52,938 bases of DNA from JALZAA01 sp035316025. GTDB taxonomy: Bacteria > Actinomycetota > Acidimicrobiia > IMCC26256 > JACDBD01. This document shows, piece by piece, positions 34,320-43,067 of this stretch; the stretch's first letter is position 1; each line of letters opens with the position of its first letter. The position numbers and the translations under genes were made by a program. The notes beneath the pieces were generated by a model. The model saw only the letters and a program-made list of their open reading frames with translations, was not told the DNA's origin and made no database searches. Location of the stretch: NCBI GenBank assembly GCA_035316025.1, contig DATFXL010000050.1:1-52938 (forward strand). The letters run 5' to 3'.

Positions 34320-35753
34320 TCACCCGAACGTGATGCGCTGGATCGTCCCGCCGTCGTAGTCGACGTAGAAGATGTCGCCACCCGGCCCGACCTTGAGGTC
34401 CACCGGGCTCGACAAGTCCGTGCGAATGACCTCGAGGTTCGCCGGGTTCGGCAGCCCGTTCCCGCCGGGAAGCATCGCCCAGAGGCAGTCCCGGATGAAG
34501 TCGGCGAAGAAGATCGCACCCTGGTACTGCGCCGGGTAGGAGCCCCCTTGGTAGAAGACGGGACCGGTGATCGAGCTGCCGCCGGTAGGGCAACCGTCGT
34601 CCGACACCACCGGCAGCGCATGGTTGTAGGCGTAATACGGCGCCGTCGCGGCACCCGGCGCGTTGTACAGGTTCTCGCACAGTGTCAGGTCGGCGGCGTC
34701 GTACTCCGGGGTGCGCGCCGAACCCTCGTTGCACGGCCAGCCGAAGTTGTCGACCGGCGCGCCCATCGGGCTCGGGATGCGGTCGATCTCCTCCCAGGTG
34801 CTCCAGCCGACGTCACCCACCCACAGCTCGTTGGTGCCCGGGCGCACGGTGAACCGGAACGGGTTGCGGAACCCGTGGGCGACGATGCGCCTCGCGTTCG
34901 TGTCGGCGTTGCCGGCCAGCGGGTTGTCGGGCAGGGCCGCGCCCGTGTCCGGGTTCACGCGGATGATCGACCCGTCGAGGCCGACGGGATCGCCGGAGGT
35001 ACGGAGGTCCTGCGCCCGCAGCGCGCCGCCCTCGGCGGTTGGGGGAGCCAGGTCGTCGCCCACCCGGCCGGGCGGGTCGCCGCACGCGTTGCCGGTCTGG
35101 CCCCAGTCCGCGTACTGGTAGGTGGCGCCGTCGCCGGCGCCGGCGTAGAGCGAGCCCTCGGGCCCGAACGCCACCGTCCCGACCGAGTGGTTGAACTACT
35201 GGCACCAGTCCTCGACCAGCACCTGCTCGTTCCCGACCATCTGGTTCCCCGACGCCTGCAGGCGGGACAGCCGTCCGCTGACGGGACACCCGGCGTCGGG
35301 TGTGGGGCAATCGTCCGACGTCTGGCCGGGCGCGCCCCAGAGCGGCGCGGTCCCGCCGATGGCGGCGTCGTACGTGTAGAGGACGTACACGTACGGCTTG
35401 GTCGGAAACGAGGGATCGAGCGCCAGCCCGACGAGTCCGTGGTCGGAGTAGTCGTTCACGTTGGTGCGAAGGTCGGCGAACACGGTCGGCGTCGGGTCCG
35501 ACAGGCTGTCGAACACCTTCACGAGCCCGCTCTTCTCGCCGACGAACACCCGCCCGTCGGGCGAGAACGCGACGACCGTCGGGTTCACGAGACCCTGGAA
35601 GACGACGGACTGCTGGAAGCTGGGTGGGGGAGGAGGGGGCGGCGGTTTGGCGGGCAGGCACGCGGTCGCGATCCCGGAAACCCCCAACGCGATCGCAAGC
35701 GACACCGCGCCGCGACGAACGCGTCGTCTCCGAGTACCTGCCACTTCCCCCAA
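34320..35753 (-). pseudogene. PQQ-dependent sugar dehydrogenase (soluble GDH-like), interrupted by in-frame TAG
   Basis: An otherwise intact 478-codon frame. Signal peptide with VSGIATACLP lipobox, Pro linker, then a GSDH propeller: VVAFSPDGRVFVGEKSG, DHGLVGLALDPSF, SVGTVAFGPEGSLYAG, NARRIVAHGFRNPFRF and WVGDVGWSTWEEIDRI. At 35196-35198 a TAG replaces the sense codon expected in the conserved DWCQQ stretch (here DWCQ, stop, FNHS). The frame is the same on both sides, so one CAG-to-TAG change explains it. Either a recent pseudogene, readthrough or sequence error. Intact relatives oxidise aldoses outside the cell. Confidence 0.85.
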
Positions 35754-35805
35754 GCGGCGCCGAGGCTAACAGCCGGCCCCCCGCATGCCGCGGACGAGCG
35801 GGCTC

Positions 35806-37350
35806 TTACCCCACGGGCAGCTCGTGGCGAAGCAACTTGCCGACAGAGCTCCGCGGCAGATGGTCGACGAAGACAACCGACGACGGCACTGCGTGCGCGG
35901 GCAGTCGAGCCCGGCAACATTCGAGGAGCTCCTCCGCACTCGCCTGCTCGCCGTCGGCGAGCACGACGAAGGCGGTCGCGGTCCCGTCGCGCGCCGCCAA
36001 CCCGGCGTCGGCCACCGCCGCATGCGCGACCAGCGCGCGCTCGACGTCGCCTGGGTACACGACGTGACCGGACACTTCGTATGCGTCGGCGACGCGATCG
36101 ACGATCCACGCATATCCCTCCTCGTCGATGCGCGCCGCGTCCCCGGTGCGGAGCCATCCGTCGCCGACGAGAGCGGCGCCGGTGGCCTCGGGCCGGCGCC
36201 AGTACCCGACCATCACGTTGGGGCCCCGCACGAGCAGCTCGCCCGTCTCGTCCGGCGCGCACTCCGAACCGTCCCGCCGTACGGCCTTGACGTCGACGAA
36301 GAGCGCTGGCGTGCCTGCCGACCCGAACTTTCGCAGCGCGCTGGGGGCGTCGAGGAGCGATACGAACGGCGCCGCCTCCGACAACCCGTAGCCCTGGAGA
36401 AACGTGACGCCGCGTTCGAGGTACATCCGGATGAGACGCTCGGGGACGGGCGCGCCGCCCGTGATGAAGAAGCGGATGCTCGAGAGATCGGTCGCGGGCC
36501 AGCGCGGCGACCGCGTGAGCGACTCGAGCAGGTCCGGATTCCCGAACCCGATGGTGACCCGATGCTCCTCCATGAGACGGAGGATCTCGTCGGCGTCGGC
36601 GCGCTCGGGCACGACGACCGCACCGCCCGCGAACAGGACGGGCAGGACGTTCACTCCCGTGCCGCCGGTGCGAAAGAAGGGCGCGATCGCGATCGTGACG
36701 TCGTCGGTGCGGAAATCGACGACCGACAAGAGGTTGACGACGTTCCACGTCACGTTGCCGTGGGTCAACATGACTCCCTTCGGCCTGCCCGTGGTGCCCG
36801 ACGTATGCGGAAGCAGGCAGAGGTCCTCGAGCTGCGTCACCTCTTCCACCGGCGCGTCCGGTGAGTGAGCAACGAGCAGTTCGTAGTCGACGTCCGTGGC
36901 GCCTGCGGAGCCGACGACGACCCGTGCTCGTATGCCCGAGGGCAGCGGGATACCGGCCGCGTTCTGCTCCACGACGACGACGGTGGGCGAGAACTCGTGG
37001 ACCACGTCGTCGATCACGGCCGCGTCGAGCCGGTGGTTCACGGGCGCGACGGCGGCGCCGACCCTCGCCGCCGCGAACAGGACCTCCAGGAAAGCCGGGT
37101 GGTCGGCGCCGAGCCAGCCGACGCGGTCTCCGCGTACGACCCCGAGGAAACGGAGCCCGTGCGCGAGCCGGCGCACGCGGCTCGAGAGCTCGCCGTAGGT
37201 GCGGCGTGTCTCGCCGTGGATCAGCGCCGGGCGGTCGGGCGCGACCCGTGCTCGTCGCTCGATCCACGAGCCGACGCCGCGATCCTGCCCCACCGGCAAA
37301 CTGTGTCGCTCGACGGCGGCGCCGACAACCGACTCGGCCACGCCGACCAT
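35806..37350 (-). CDS. Acyl-CoA synthetase (AMP-forming)
   Basis: 514 residues from ATG 37350 (the frame runs further upstream into the divergent gene, so the short start is chosen). The P-loop motif is LPHTSGTTGRPKGVMLTHG. The A5-like motif is FLQGYGLSEAAPFVS, the A7/A8 region is GDGWLRTGDAARIDEEGYAWIVDR, and the C-terminal catalytic Lys sits in LPRSSVGKLLRHELP. It activates a carboxylic acid, probably fatty or aromatic, to its CoA ester through an acyl-AMP. Confidence 0.9.
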   Translation of the reverse strand: MVGVAESVVGAAVERHSLPVGQDRGVGSWIERRARVAPDRPALIHGETRRTYGELSSRVRRLAHGLRFLGVVRGDRVGWLGADHPAFLEVLFAAARVGAAVAPVNHRLDAAVIDDVVHEFSPTVVVVEQNAAGIPLPSGIRARVVVGSAGATDVDYELLVAHSPDAPVEEVTQLEDLCLLPHTSGTTGRPKGVMLTHGNVTWNVVNLLSVVDFRTDDVTIAIAPFFRTGGTGVNVLPVLFAGGAVVVPERADADEILRLMEEHRVTIGFGNPDLLESLTRSPRWPATDLSSIRFFITGGAPVPERLIRMYLERGVTFLQGYGLSEAAPFVSLLDAPSALRKFGSAGTPALFVDVKAVRRDGSECAPDETGELLVRGPNVMVGYWRRPEATGAALVGDGWLRTGDAARIDEEGYAWIVDRVADAYEVSGHVVYPGDVERALVAHAAVADAGLAARDGTATAFVVLADGEQASAEELLECCRARLPAHAVPSSVVFVDHLPRSSVGKLLRHELPVG

Positions 37351-37405
37351 TGCCCGGGGGCGGCCGCATTGCGCCGGGTGAACCCGGTCGCTAGCGTCCG
37401 CCGCC

Positions 37406-38347
37406 ATGGGCGGAGGGCAATTCGGGGCGGTCTTTCGCGTCGCGGCGATCGGCGCGGTCGCGGCCGTCGTCGGGATCGGGCTCCTGCCCCTCCCGACCGG
37501 GGCCGGCGCCGCCCCCGCCCCCGATCCCAAGCAGGCCGCGAATCAAGCCGCGGCCTGGCGCCAGCAGCTCGAGACGCGCTACGACCAACTCGGCGACCAG
37601 ATCAACGGCATCCATCTGAAAGTCGCCGTCCTCGAGGCTCGCCGAGCCGAGCTGCGCGCGATCACCGGCCAGCGGGCGGCGGTGGCGTACAAGAACCGGG
37701 ACGCGAAGATGCGCGCAATGTTCGAGGCGACGAGCGCCGACGACGGCTTGCGGACCTCACAGCTGATCGACGTTGCGAACGGCGCCCTGTACCAGGCGCT
37801 CGGCGACCTGACCACGCTGAACGCGCAACTCACCGACCAGCGCAACCAGATCGAGGATCAGCGCAAGCAGCAACAGGACGTGCTCGACCAGATCAACGCA
37901 GGGTCGGAAGTGCTCTACGAAAACGTCGCCGCCGTCATGCAGACACTCGGGCCGCCTGAGCTCGTCGACGGGATGATCTGCCCACTCCCCGGCTCCGCGT
38001 ACGCCAACGACTTCGGCGCGCCGCGTTCCGGGCACACCCACCAGGGCAACGACATGTTCGCCCCCACCGGAACGCCCGAACTCGCCATCGTGAACGGCAA
38101 CGTCACCTACGGCGACGGAGGCGGGGGCGGGATGGGTGCGTACATCGCCGGCGACGACGGGAACCGCTACGTCTACTACCACCTCTCCCAGTACGTCGGG
38201 CCGCCGCGCCACGTCACCGCGGGCGAGGTCATCGGAAAGGTGGGCTCGACGGGCGACGCGACCGGACCGCACCTGCATTTCGAGATCCATCCCGCCGGCG
38301 GTGCCGCCGCCGACCCGTATCCGACGCTTCAGCGCATCTGCGGCTGA
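37406..38347 (+). CDS. Secreted M23 metallopeptidase with coiled-coil region
   Basis: 313 residues. An N-terminal signal segment (about 10-35) is followed by a long helical coiled-coil region (about 45-180: QQLETRYDQLGDQINGIH, LTDQRNQIEDQRKQQQ) like EnvC/NlpD-type activators. The C-terminal LytM/M23 domain has HTHQGNDMFAPTGTP and ATGPHLHFEIHP, which together supply the zinc ligands. It is expected to cut peptidoglycan cross-bridges. It starts 56 bases from the divergent acyl-CoA ligase. Confidence 0.9.
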   Translation: MGGGQFGAVFRVAAIGAVAAVVGIGLLPLPTGAGAAPAPDPKQAANQAAAWRQQLETRYDQLGDQINGIHLKVAVLEARRAELRAITGQRAAVAYKNRDAKMRAMFEATSADDGLRTSQLIDVANGALYQALGDLTTLNAQLTDQRNQIEDQRKQQQDVLDQINAGSEVLYENVAAVMQTLGPPELVDGMICPLPGSAYANDFGAPRSGHTHQGNDMFAPTGTPELAIVNGNVTYGDGGGGGMGAYIAGDDGNRYVYYHLSQYVGPPRHVTAGEVIGKVGSTGDATGPHLHFEIHPAGGAAADPYPTLQRICG

Positions 38348-38404
38348 GCCGCACGTGGCGGAGCGTCGCTGGTGGTGTTGCCGCGGACCTACATTCACGG
38401 AGTG

Positions 38405-38674
38405 ATGAGCCGCCGCCTGTGGGCGTGTCACGAGCACGGTGTCGTCTATTCGGCACCGGACGACGCGACCGTCTACGCCGACGTCACCTGCCCGCAATGC
38501 GGCTCCCGACTGCTCCGGTATCCGCCACCGGAACAGGCGGGGAGGGATCGCGTCTTCTGGCTGTGCGAGGCCGATCCGGTGCACAAGGGCTGGGACGGCG
38601 TGCCCCCCGAGGATCGTCGGTGCCCGGACTGCGGCGGCGTGGTGTTCGCCTGGCGGCTGTCACCCGTGGACTGA
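38405..38674 (+). CDS. Small double zinc-ribbon protein
   Basis: 89 residues from ATG 38405, with GGAG upstream. Two Cys pairs of zinc-ribbon type are visible: TCPQCGSRLLRYPP and RCPDCGGVVFAW, plus an N-terminal CHEHG and a single Cys in WLCEADPVH. It may be a nucleic-acid or protein-binding adaptor. No family name is assigned. It sits 21 bases upstream of the CopD-like membrane gene. Confidence 0.65.
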   Translation: MSRRLWACHEHGVVYSAPDDATVYADVTCPQCGSRLLRYPPPEQAGRDRVFWLCEADPVHKGWDGVPPEDRRCPDCGGVVFAWRLSPVD

Positions 38675-38695
38675 CTCTCCGCTCCCGGAGCCCGC

Positions 38696-39097
38696 GTGCT
38701 GCCCGTCACCTGGACGACCGTCCGACTCTTCCTGCACGTCCTCGGAGCCACGGTGTGGGTCGGCGGCCAGCTGACCCTCGCCGGCCTCGTGCCCGGGTTG
38801 CGCCGGGTCTCGCCCGACGCGCCTCGGGCGGTGGCGCGGCGTTTCAACGTGATCGCGTGGGCCGCGTTTGCGCTGCTGATCGCGACGGGCGTCTGGAACA
38901 TCTTCGCCATCCGTCCCGACTGGTCGAGCTCCTACGGTACGACGCTCGTCGTGAAGCTCGTCGTCGTGGCGGCCTCAGGCCTCACGGCCGCGTTGCACGC
39001 CCGGGCGCGATCGACGGCTCCGCTCGCCGTGTTCGGCGGCCTCGCGGGCCTCACCGCCCTCGCCGCCCTGTTCCTCGGCGTCCTGCTGGCGGGATGA
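38696..39097 (+). CDS. CopD-like four-helix membrane protein
   Basis: 133 residues from GTG 38696 and four membrane helices (about 8-30, 50-70, 82-100 and 110-132). The first helix contains FLHVLGATVWVGGQLTLAGLV and the second region ATGVWNIF, which match the CopD/DUF2269-like pattern of His and Trp near the membrane face. Relatives are linked to copper resistance or heme handling. It lies just upstream of the CO dehydrogenase operon, whose active site needs copper, but a link is only inferred. Confidence 0.65.
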   Translation: MLPVTWTTVRLFLHVLGATVWVGGQLTLAGLVPGLRRVSPDAPRAVARRFNVIAWAAFALLIATGVWNIFAIRPDWSSSYGTTLVVKLVVVAASGLTAALHARARSTAPLAVFGGLAGLTALAALFLGVLLAG

Positions 39098-39212
39098 CGG
39101 CCCGCGCGTGGCGCTCGCCTCCGCGCTCGTCGACCGACCGGTCATCTGGGTCAAGTCACCCAAGTCGGGCCGATGGCCCCGGCCGCCGAAGGCCGCGCAG
39201 TCGACCCGACGC

Positions 39213-39236
39213 GCGCGTGCCAACCGTTGCACGCGC
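39213..39236. promoter_or_regulatory. Inverted repeat upstream of the cox operon
   Basis: A perfect 8-base inverted repeat GCGCGTGC-N8-GCACGCGC lies 45 bases before the coxM start. It overlaps a possible promoter: TGCCAA (39218-39223), 16-base spacer, TATCGT (39240-39245). It is a candidate operator for CO or redox control of the operon, seen in sequence only. Confidence 0.35.
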
Positions 39237-39280
39237 ATGTATCGTCGCTCGCACGGGCAGCGCAAGGAGAAGGGGGCGCC

Positions 39281-40150
39281 ATGTACCCTCCGCGCTTCGA
39301 CTACGTCGCACCGACGAACGTCGACGAGGTGCTCGCGGTCCTCGCCCAGCGCGGCGACGAGGCGAAGGTGCTCGCCGGCGGGCAGAGCCTCATCCCGATG
39401 ATGAAGCTTCGCTTCGCGTTCCCCGAGCTGCTCGTCGACGTCAACCGCGTCCCCGGCCTCGACGCCATCGACGACGCCGACGGTCATCTGCGCGTCGGCG
39501 CGCTCGTCCGCCACAACGACGTCGTCGGTTCCGACGTCGTCACGCGCGCCAACCACACCATGGCCGCGGCGGCGCCGTGGATCTCTGACCCGCTCGTCCG
39601 GAACCTCGGGACGGTCTGCGGTTCGCTCGCCCATGCCGACCCACTCGGTGACTGGGGGTCGGTGATGCTGGCCTGCGGCGCCGACGTCGTGGCGCGCAGC
39701 ACGTCCGGCGAGCGCGTGATCCCGATGGACGACTTCATCACGGGGCCGTTCACCACCGCGCTGGAGCCGACCGAGCTCGTCACCGAGGTGCGCGTCCCGA
39801 AGTACGCGGGCACAGGCGGCGGCTCCTATCTCAAGCTCGAGCGCAAGGTCGGCGACTACGCCACCGTGGGCGTGGCCGCTCGCCTCGACTTCGACGGCGG
39901 TGGCACGATCACGAACGCCGGCATTGCGCTCACGTCGGTCGCGCCCAACAACATCAGGGCCCCCGACGCCGAGCGGGCGCTCGTGGGCCAGGCACCGAGC
40001 GACGCCCTGTTTGCGGAGGCGGCAGAGCTCACCGCCCGCGCCGCCGAACCCAAGGACGACGTGCGCGGCTCCGTCGAGTTCAAGCGAAACGTCGTGCGGG
40101 TCTTCACCCGCCGGGCCCTGACCACGGCACTCGAGCACGCTCGGGCATAG
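39281..40150 (+). CDS. coxM: CO dehydrogenase medium (FAD) subunit
   Basis: 289 residues from ATG 39281, with an AAGGAGAAGGGGG ribosome site. FAD-binding motifs of the molybdenum-hydroxylase flavoprotein family are present: KVLAGGQSLIPMMKLR (AGGxS) and RNLGTVCGSLAHADPLGDW (TxGGxxAhadP-like). The subunit takes electrons from the 2Fe-2S subunit and passes them to the quinone pool. First gene of coxMSL, 8 bases before coxS. The stop is TAG. Confidence 0.92.
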   Translation: MYPPRFDYVAPTNVDEVLAVLAQRGDEAKVLAGGQSLIPMMKLRFAFPELLVDVNRVPGLDAIDDADGHLRVGALVRHNDVVGSDVVTRANHTMAAAAPWISDPLVRNLGTVCGSLAHADPLGDWGSVMLACGADVVARSTSGERVIPMDDFITGPFTTALEPTELVTEVRVPKYAGTGGGSYLKLERKVGDYATVGVAARLDFDGGGTITNAGIALTSVAPNNIRAPDAERALVGQAPSDALFAEAAELTARAAEPKDDVRGSVEFKRNVVRVFTRRALTTALEHARA

Positions 40151-40158
40151 GGGGACAG

Positions 40159-40632
40159 ATGAATGTGACCGCCACCGTCAACGGCGTCGAACGCTCTGCT
40201 GACGTCGAGCCGCGCACGCTGCTCGTCCATTTCATCCGCAACGCGCTGGAGCTGACCGGGACGCACGTCGGTTGCGACACGAGCAACTGCGGCGCGTGCA
40301 CCGTCCTGCTCGACAGCATGCCGGTGAAGTCGTGCACGCTGTTCGCGGTCCAGGCCGACGGCCGCACCATCACCACCGTCGAGGGCCTCAAGCAGGACGG
40401 TCAGCTCGACCCGATCCAGCAGGGCTTCAAGGAGATGCACGGCCTGCAATGCGGGTTCTGCACGCCGGCGATGATGCTGGTCAGCAAGGCGCTGCTCGAT
40501 CGCAACCCCGACCCGAACGAGGACGACATCCGCTGGGAGCTGTCCGGCAACCTCTGCCGGTGCACCGGCTACGTGAACATCGTCAAGGCGATCCAGTGGG
40601 CCGCCAAGGAACGGCAGGGCGCGAACACGTGA
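40159..40632 (+). CDS. coxS: CO dehydrogenase small (2Fe-2S) subunit
   Basis: 157 residues. The plant-type 2Fe-2S cluster is bound by Cys of GCDTSNCGACTVLLDS (about 40-55). The second, proximal cluster is bound by QCGFCTPAMM and LCRCTGYVNI. The FG..LHG-equivalent order matches CoxS. It relays electrons from the Mo-Cu site to FAD. Its stop is followed 50 bases later by coxL. Confidence 0.95.
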   Translation: MNVTATVNGVERSADVEPRTLLVHFIRNALELTGTHVGCDTSNCGACTVLLDSMPVKSCTLFAVQADGRTITTVEGLKQDGQLDPIQQGFKEMHGLQCGFCTPAMMLVSKALLDRNPDPNEDDIRWELSGNLCRCTGYVNIVKAIQWAAKERQGANT

Positions 40633-40681
40633 CCCGCCGATGGCCCCGCGCCCGCCAGCCGATCGAAAAGAGGGCGACACG

Positions 40682-43057
40682 ATGACAACGACCGAGGAGC
40701 ACGCACCCGGGCCGACCACTGCCGAGATCGGCGGCGTCGGTCACAACGTGAAGCGCAAGGAGGACGACCGATTCATCCAGGGTGGCGGGCAGTACATCGA
40801 GGACATCACCCTGCCGGGGATGCTGCACCTCGCGCTCCTGCGCACCCCGCTCCCGCACGCCCGCATCGTCAGCATCGACGCGTCGGCCGCCGAGCAGCTG
40901 CCCGGTGTCGTCGCCGTCGTCACCGGCGAGGCGCTCGCCGCCCACGGCCTCGCCTGGATGCCCACGCTGTCCGGCGACACCCAGGCCGTACTCGCCACCG
41001 ACAAGGTGCGGTTCCAGGGCCAGGAGGTCGCCGGCGTCGTCGCCGAGAGCCCGTACATCGCCTGGGACGCGCTCGAGCTCATCGACGTCGAGTACGACCC
41101 GCTCCCCCCTGTCATCGACCCGAAGCTGGCGCTGTCGGCCGAGGCGCCCGTCATCCGCGACGACAAGGAGGGCCAGACCGACAACTCCTGCTACCAGTGG
41201 GAGGCGGGCGACAAGGCGGCGACCGACGAGGCCTTCTCCCGGGCCGACCGGGTCGTCAGCCTCGACACTCACTACCCCCGTTCGCACCCGGCGCCGCTCG
41301 AGACGTGCGGCTGCGTCGCCGATCTGAACCCCGTCACCGGCCAGGCGACGATCTACATGACGTCGCAGGCCCCGCACGCCATCCGCACGCTGTTCGCGAT
41401 GGTCGCGGGGCTGCCCGAGGAGAACATCCGGGTGTTTTCACCCGACATCGGCGGCGGGTTCGGCAACAAGGTGCCGATCTATCCCGGATACGTGGTGGCG
41501 ACGGCCGCGTCGCTGCTGATCGGCAAGCCTGTGAAGTGGATCGAGTCCCGCAGCGAGAACCTGATCTCGACTGGCTTCGCCCGTGACTACCACATGCACG
41601 CCGACCTGGCCGTCAAGAACGACGGCAAGATTCTCGGCCTGCGCGTGAACATGGTGTCCGACCAGGGCGCGTTCTACGCCGATGCCCAGCCGTCGAAGTT
41701 CCGGGCCGGGCTGTTCCACGTCGTGACCGGCTCGTACGACTATCCGGCCGCGCACGTCGTCACCCAGGGCGCGTACACCAACAAGGCGCCGGGCGGCGTC
41801 GCGTACCGATGTTCGTTCCGCATCACCGAGGCGTCGTACCTCATCGAGCGGCTCGTGCAGAACGCGGCCTACGAGCTGAACATGGACCCGGCCGACTTCC
41901 GCCTGAAGAACTTCATCAGGCCCGAGCAGTTTCCGTACCACACACCCACTGGCTTCGTTTACGACTCCGGCCAGTACGCCGCCGCGCTGCAGAAGGCGCT
42001 CGACGAGATCGGCTACACCGGCATGCCGCAAGAGAAGGAGGAGGCGCGCGAGGACGGCAAGCTCGTCGGCGTGGGGATCGCCAGCTTCACCGAGGCAGTG
42101 GGGGCCGGCCCGAGCAAGGACTACGACATCGCCGGTCTCAAGATGTTCGACTCCGCCGAGCTACGCGTGCACCCGACCGGGAAGGCGATCCTGAAACTCG
42201 GCACGAAGGCACAGGGCCAGGGGCACGAGACGACGTACGCGCAGATCGTTGCCAACGAGCTCGGGATCCCCGCGTCCGACATCGCCGTGCGCGAGGGCGA
42301 CACCGACAACACGCCCTACGGGCTCGGCACGTACGCGTCGCGCAGCACGCCGACGTCGGGCGCGGCGGCCGTCGTCATCGCCCGCAAGCTCCGCGAGAAA
42401 GCCCGCACCATCGCCGCGCACATGCTCGAGGCTTCGGAGGAGGACCTCGAGTGGGAGCCGGGCCGCTTCTTCGTGACGGGCGCGCCCGATCGGGGCGTGA
42501 CGATCCAGGACATCGCACTCGCCGCCTACTCCAACTACCCCGAAGGCGCCGAGCCCGGCCTCGAGGGCGTCCACTACTACGACCCGCCCAACCTCACGTA
42601 TCCGTTCGGGAGTTACGTGGTCGTGGTCGAGATCGACGAGGAGACGGGCGTGTGGAAGGTGCGCCGGATGGTCGCGGTCGACGACTGCGGTGTTCGTATC
42701 AACCCGATGATCGTCGAGGGTCAGATCTGCGGCGGTCTCGCCGAGGGTTACGCGATGAGCTCGATGCAGTTCATCACCTTCGACGAGGACGGCAACTGCA
42801 TCGGGTCGAGCCTCGCCGACTACCTCATCCCCACCTCATGGGAGACGCCGCGCTTCCAGCTCGACGAGACGGTGACGCCGTCGCCCCACCACCCGATCGG
42901 CGCCAAGGGCGTCGGCGAGTCCGCCACCGTCGGCTCGCCGGCGGCGTACGTGAACGCGGTGATCGACGCGCTCCTGCCGTTCGGCGTCCGCAACATCGAC
43001 ATGCCCGTTACCCCGGCGCGTGTGTGGGCGGCGATGCAGGAGGCAAAAGCGGGGTAG
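40682..43057 (+). CDS. coxL: Aerobic CO dehydrogenase large subunit, form I
   Basis: 791 residues from ATG 40682. The form I signature AYRCSFR is at residues 374-380, with Cys377 the expected copper-thiolate ligand of the Mo-S-Cu site. Surrounding blocks are those of authentic CoxL: RFVRGGGQYIEDI-like FIQGGGQYIED, GAGPSKDYDIAGLKMFDSAE, GHETTYAQIVANELGI and GTYASRSTPTSGAAAV. The GVGES motif near the C-terminus carries the catalytic Glu. The enzyme oxidises CO to CO2 in air. coxM-coxS-coxL is the standard order. The stop is TAG. Confidence 0.95.
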   Translation: MTTTEEHAPGPTTAEIGGVGHNVKRKEDDRFIQGGGQYIEDITLPGMLHLALLRTPLPHARIVSIDASAAEQLPGVVAVVTGEALAAHGLAWMPTLSGDTQAVLATDKVRFQGQEVAGVVAESPYIAWDALELIDVEYDPLPPVIDPKLALSAEAPVIRDDKEGQTDNSCYQWEAGDKAATDEAFSRADRVVSLDTHYPRSHPAPLETCGCVADLNPVTGQATIYMTSQAPHAIRTLFAMVAGLPEENIRVFSPDIGGGFGNKVPIYPGYVVATAASLLIGKPVKWIESRSENLISTGFARDYHMHADLAVKNDGKILGLRVNMVSDQGAFYADAQPSKFRAGLFHVVTGSYDYPAAHVVTQGAYTNKAPGGVAYRCSFRITEASYLIERLVQNAAYELNMDPADFRLKNFIRPEQFPYHTPTGFVYDSGQYAAALQKALDEIGYTGMPQEKEEAREDGKLVGVGIASFTEAVGAGPSKDYDIAGLKMFDSAELRVHPTGKAILKLGTKAQGQGHETTYAQIVANELGIPASDIAVREGDTDNTPYGLGTYASRSTPTSGAAAVVIARKLREKARTIAAHMLEASEEDLEWEPGRFFVTGAPDRGVTIQDIALAAYSNYPEGAEPGLEGVHYYDPPNLTYPFGSYVVVVEIDEETGVWKVRRMVAVDDCGVRINPMIVEGQICGGLAEGYAMSSMQFITFDEDGNCIGSSLADYLIPTSWETPRFQLDETVTPSPHHPIGAKGVGESATVGSPAAYVNAVIDALLPFGVRNIDMPVTPARVWAAMQEAKAG

Positions 43058-43067
43058 ACAGGGAGCC

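Noticed and set aside
38419..39588. A 389-codon plus-strand frame across the zinc-ribbon and CopD-like genes into coxM
   Set aside because: Arg/Pro-rich nonsense translation that conflicts with three better-supported genes.
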